From contig CAIPNE010000789.1 of NCBI GenBank assembly GCA_903866355.1, positions 1 through 5,564 of the forward strand: 5,564 nt of DNA, written 5' to 3'. The position numbers and the translations under genes were made by a program. The stretch is from an uncultured Gammaproteobacteria bacterium (lineage in GTDB: Bacteria; Pseudomonadota; Gammaproteobacteria; Ga0077536). Positions 4,495 through 5,564 of this stretch are shown here, piece after piece. Every line of letters begins with the position of its first letter. Position 1 is the first letter of the stretch. The notes beneath the pieces are model-generated. The model did not search any database and was not told the DNA's origin. It saw only the letters and a program-made list of their open reading frames with translations.

Positions 4495-5564
4495 TTAACG
4501 GGTTGTGAGCCCCGCGTAATCGCCCCTCGCGCGCCACTCGGCAAGCATCTCGTAGAACTTCAAACCACCTTCCGGGTAGTGCCCTTGCAGGAAGCCGTCG
4601 GCGGCGGCGTTCGCCACGCCTTCAGCGTTGTAGTAGCCCGGCGTGCAACTGGCGAGGTACTCGCTCATTGCGGTCGGGGCCAACACCAGGGCGAGATAGT
4701 CTTCTTCGGCCTTGAGCGTGGGTTCCAAGGCCTCGAGGCCACGGGCCGCGACGTCGACGAGTACTTTCGCCAGATGCTGCGATTGTTTATCCAGCTGATA
4801 GGTGAAGTTGGGCGTATAGCCGGTCTGGGTGAAGCCCATGTGGTAGAGATTAGGGAAGCCGTGGCTCATCAGGCCGTGGTAGGTGCGCATGCCCTTCGAC
4901 CAGTAATCGCCGAGCGTCTTGCCATCGCGACCAATGACTTCCATCGCCGCCTGCTGCGTGTAGGTAGCGCGGCTCACTTCGAAGCCGGTGGCAAAAACAA
5001 TGCAGTCCACTGCGTATTCCACGCCATCGACCACCACGCCCTTGGCGGTGATGCGCTCAATGCCCTTGCCGGCGGTATCGACCAGCGTCACGTTGGGGCG
5101 ATTGAACGTGGGCAGGTAGTCGTCGTTGAAGCAAGGCCGCTTGCACCAAGGGCGATACCAGTGCTTCAGGGCTTGCGTCGTGGCTGGATCTTTGACGGTG
5201 TCGTCGATACGGCCGCGTACGCGGTTGTCGTGCTGGTAGTCCAGGATTTCGCCTAGCAACGTCAGTTCTTCTGTGGACAGATTGCTGGCGCCGCCGCCGG
5301 CCATCAGTTCCCCAAGCGACTTAAACAGCTCCGTCCAGCCGTCGTTAACCAAATCCTCTTCCACCGCCACGCCCACCAGCAGCTTGGTGAAGTTGTCGTT
5401 GCGCTCCTGCTGCCAGCCGGGCTTGAGCGACTTGAACCATTCCAGATCGGTCGCCCGGTTGCGACGCTCGTCCACCGAAGACGGCGTGCGCTGAAACACG
5501 TACAGCTGCTTGGCCGCCGCACCCAGATGCGGGATCGACTGAATGGCGGTCGCGCCGGTGCCGA
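4495..5564 (-). CDS. Baeyer-Villiger-type flavin monooxygenase, C-terminal part (runs off window)
   Basis: Baeyer-Villiger monooxygenases use FAD, NADPH and O2 to insert oxygen beside a ketone, giving an ester or lactone. The frame is open to the right edge, so the GTG at 5499 is internal: upstream codons read GTGATAIQSIPHLG, the NADPH-binding GxGxxG-type turn of the second Rossmann fold, leading into YVFQRTPSS. About 355 residues are in view. Further hallmarks are KRPCFNDDYLPTFNRPNVTL (about 5148-5089), the conserved ATGF near 4992-4981, YHGLMSHGFPNLYHMGFTQ, and a C-terminal FLQGHYPEGGLKFYEMLAEW segment. The FAD Rossmann motif and the diagnostic FxGxxxHxxxW fingerprint must lie outside the window, so a general flavin-containing monooxygenase cannot be excluded. 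It converges on the two epoxide-hydrolase-like genes. Substrate is unknown; cyclic ketones are the common class for this group. Confidence 0.88.
   Translation of the reverse strand, partial: GTGATAIQSIPHLGAAAKQLYVFQRTPSSVDERRNRATDLEWFKSLKPGWQQERNDNFTKLLVGVAVEEDLVNDGWTELFKSLGELMAGGGASNLSTEELTLLGEILDYQHDNRVRGRIDDTVKDPATTQALKHWYRPWCKRPCFNDDYLPTFNRPNVTLVDTAGKGIERITAKGVVVDGVEYAVDCIVFATGFEVSRATYTQQAAMEVIGRDGKTLGDYWSKGMRTYHGLMSHGFPNLYHMGFTQTGYTPNFTYQLDKQSQHLAKVLVDVAARGLEALEPTLKAEEDYLALVLAPTAMSEYLASCTPGYYNAEGVANAAADGFLQGHYPEGGLKFYEMLAEWRARGDYAGLTTR

Noticed and set aside
4579..5256. 225-aa plus-strand open frame opposite the monooxygenase
   Set aside because: It is a long antisense shadow in GC-rich coding DNA; the minus-strand frame carries clear flavin-monooxygenase motifs.
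1..5564. CRISPR array, insertion sequence ends or phage structural genes
   Set aside because: I saw no regularly spaced repeats, transposase motifs or terminal inverted repeats with target duplications; the only mobile-element sign is the integrase-like fragment.

Overview
The window looks like a boundary between conserved core chromosome and an accessory catabolic region in a GC-rich Proteobacterium. A Gammaproteobacterium is most likely, because the gene order queA-tgt-yajC (with secD expected next) is the classic gammaproteobacterial one and the YajC and Tgt proteins closely match the E. coli forms in length and residue spacing. Genus cannot be read from the sequence.

Left part (1-2649, minus strand): a compact core operon transcribed right to left. 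queA and tgt carry out two successive steps of queuosine synthesis in tRNA. yajC encodes the small membrane partner of the SecDF translocase; secD should follow just beyond position 1.

Middle (about 2650-3488): a tRNA-Leu(CAA) gene is divergent from queA. It is followed by about 670 bases with no intact gene. This stretch holds a possible terminator hairpin, a 12-bp-period TGACGG direct repeat, a short remnant resembling the N-terminus of a tRNA-targeting tyrosine integrase (plus strand, to about 3080), and a frameshifted remnant resembling the N-terminal domain of an AraC-family regulator (minus strand, about 3099-3311). A strong GC-rich hairpin (3412-3439) precedes the next genes. The layout is that of a decayed genomic-island edge at a tRNA gene.

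Right part (3489-5564): two tandem paralogues, each 141 aa, of the limonene-1,2-epoxide hydrolase/SnoaL-like fold are read on the plus strand. They converge on the C-terminal part of a Baeyer-Villiger-type flavin monooxygenase on the minus strand, whose start lies beyond the right edge. Epoxide hydrolase plus Baeyer-Villiger monooxygenase is the enzyme pairing known from cyclic monoterpene (limonene) breakdown, so a role in degrading terpenoid or other alicyclic compounds is plausible. This is inferred from family and neighbourhood only. The most notable point is that the second hydrolase paralogue has Glu where the family triad has its second Asp. I see no evidence for a wholly new type of system.
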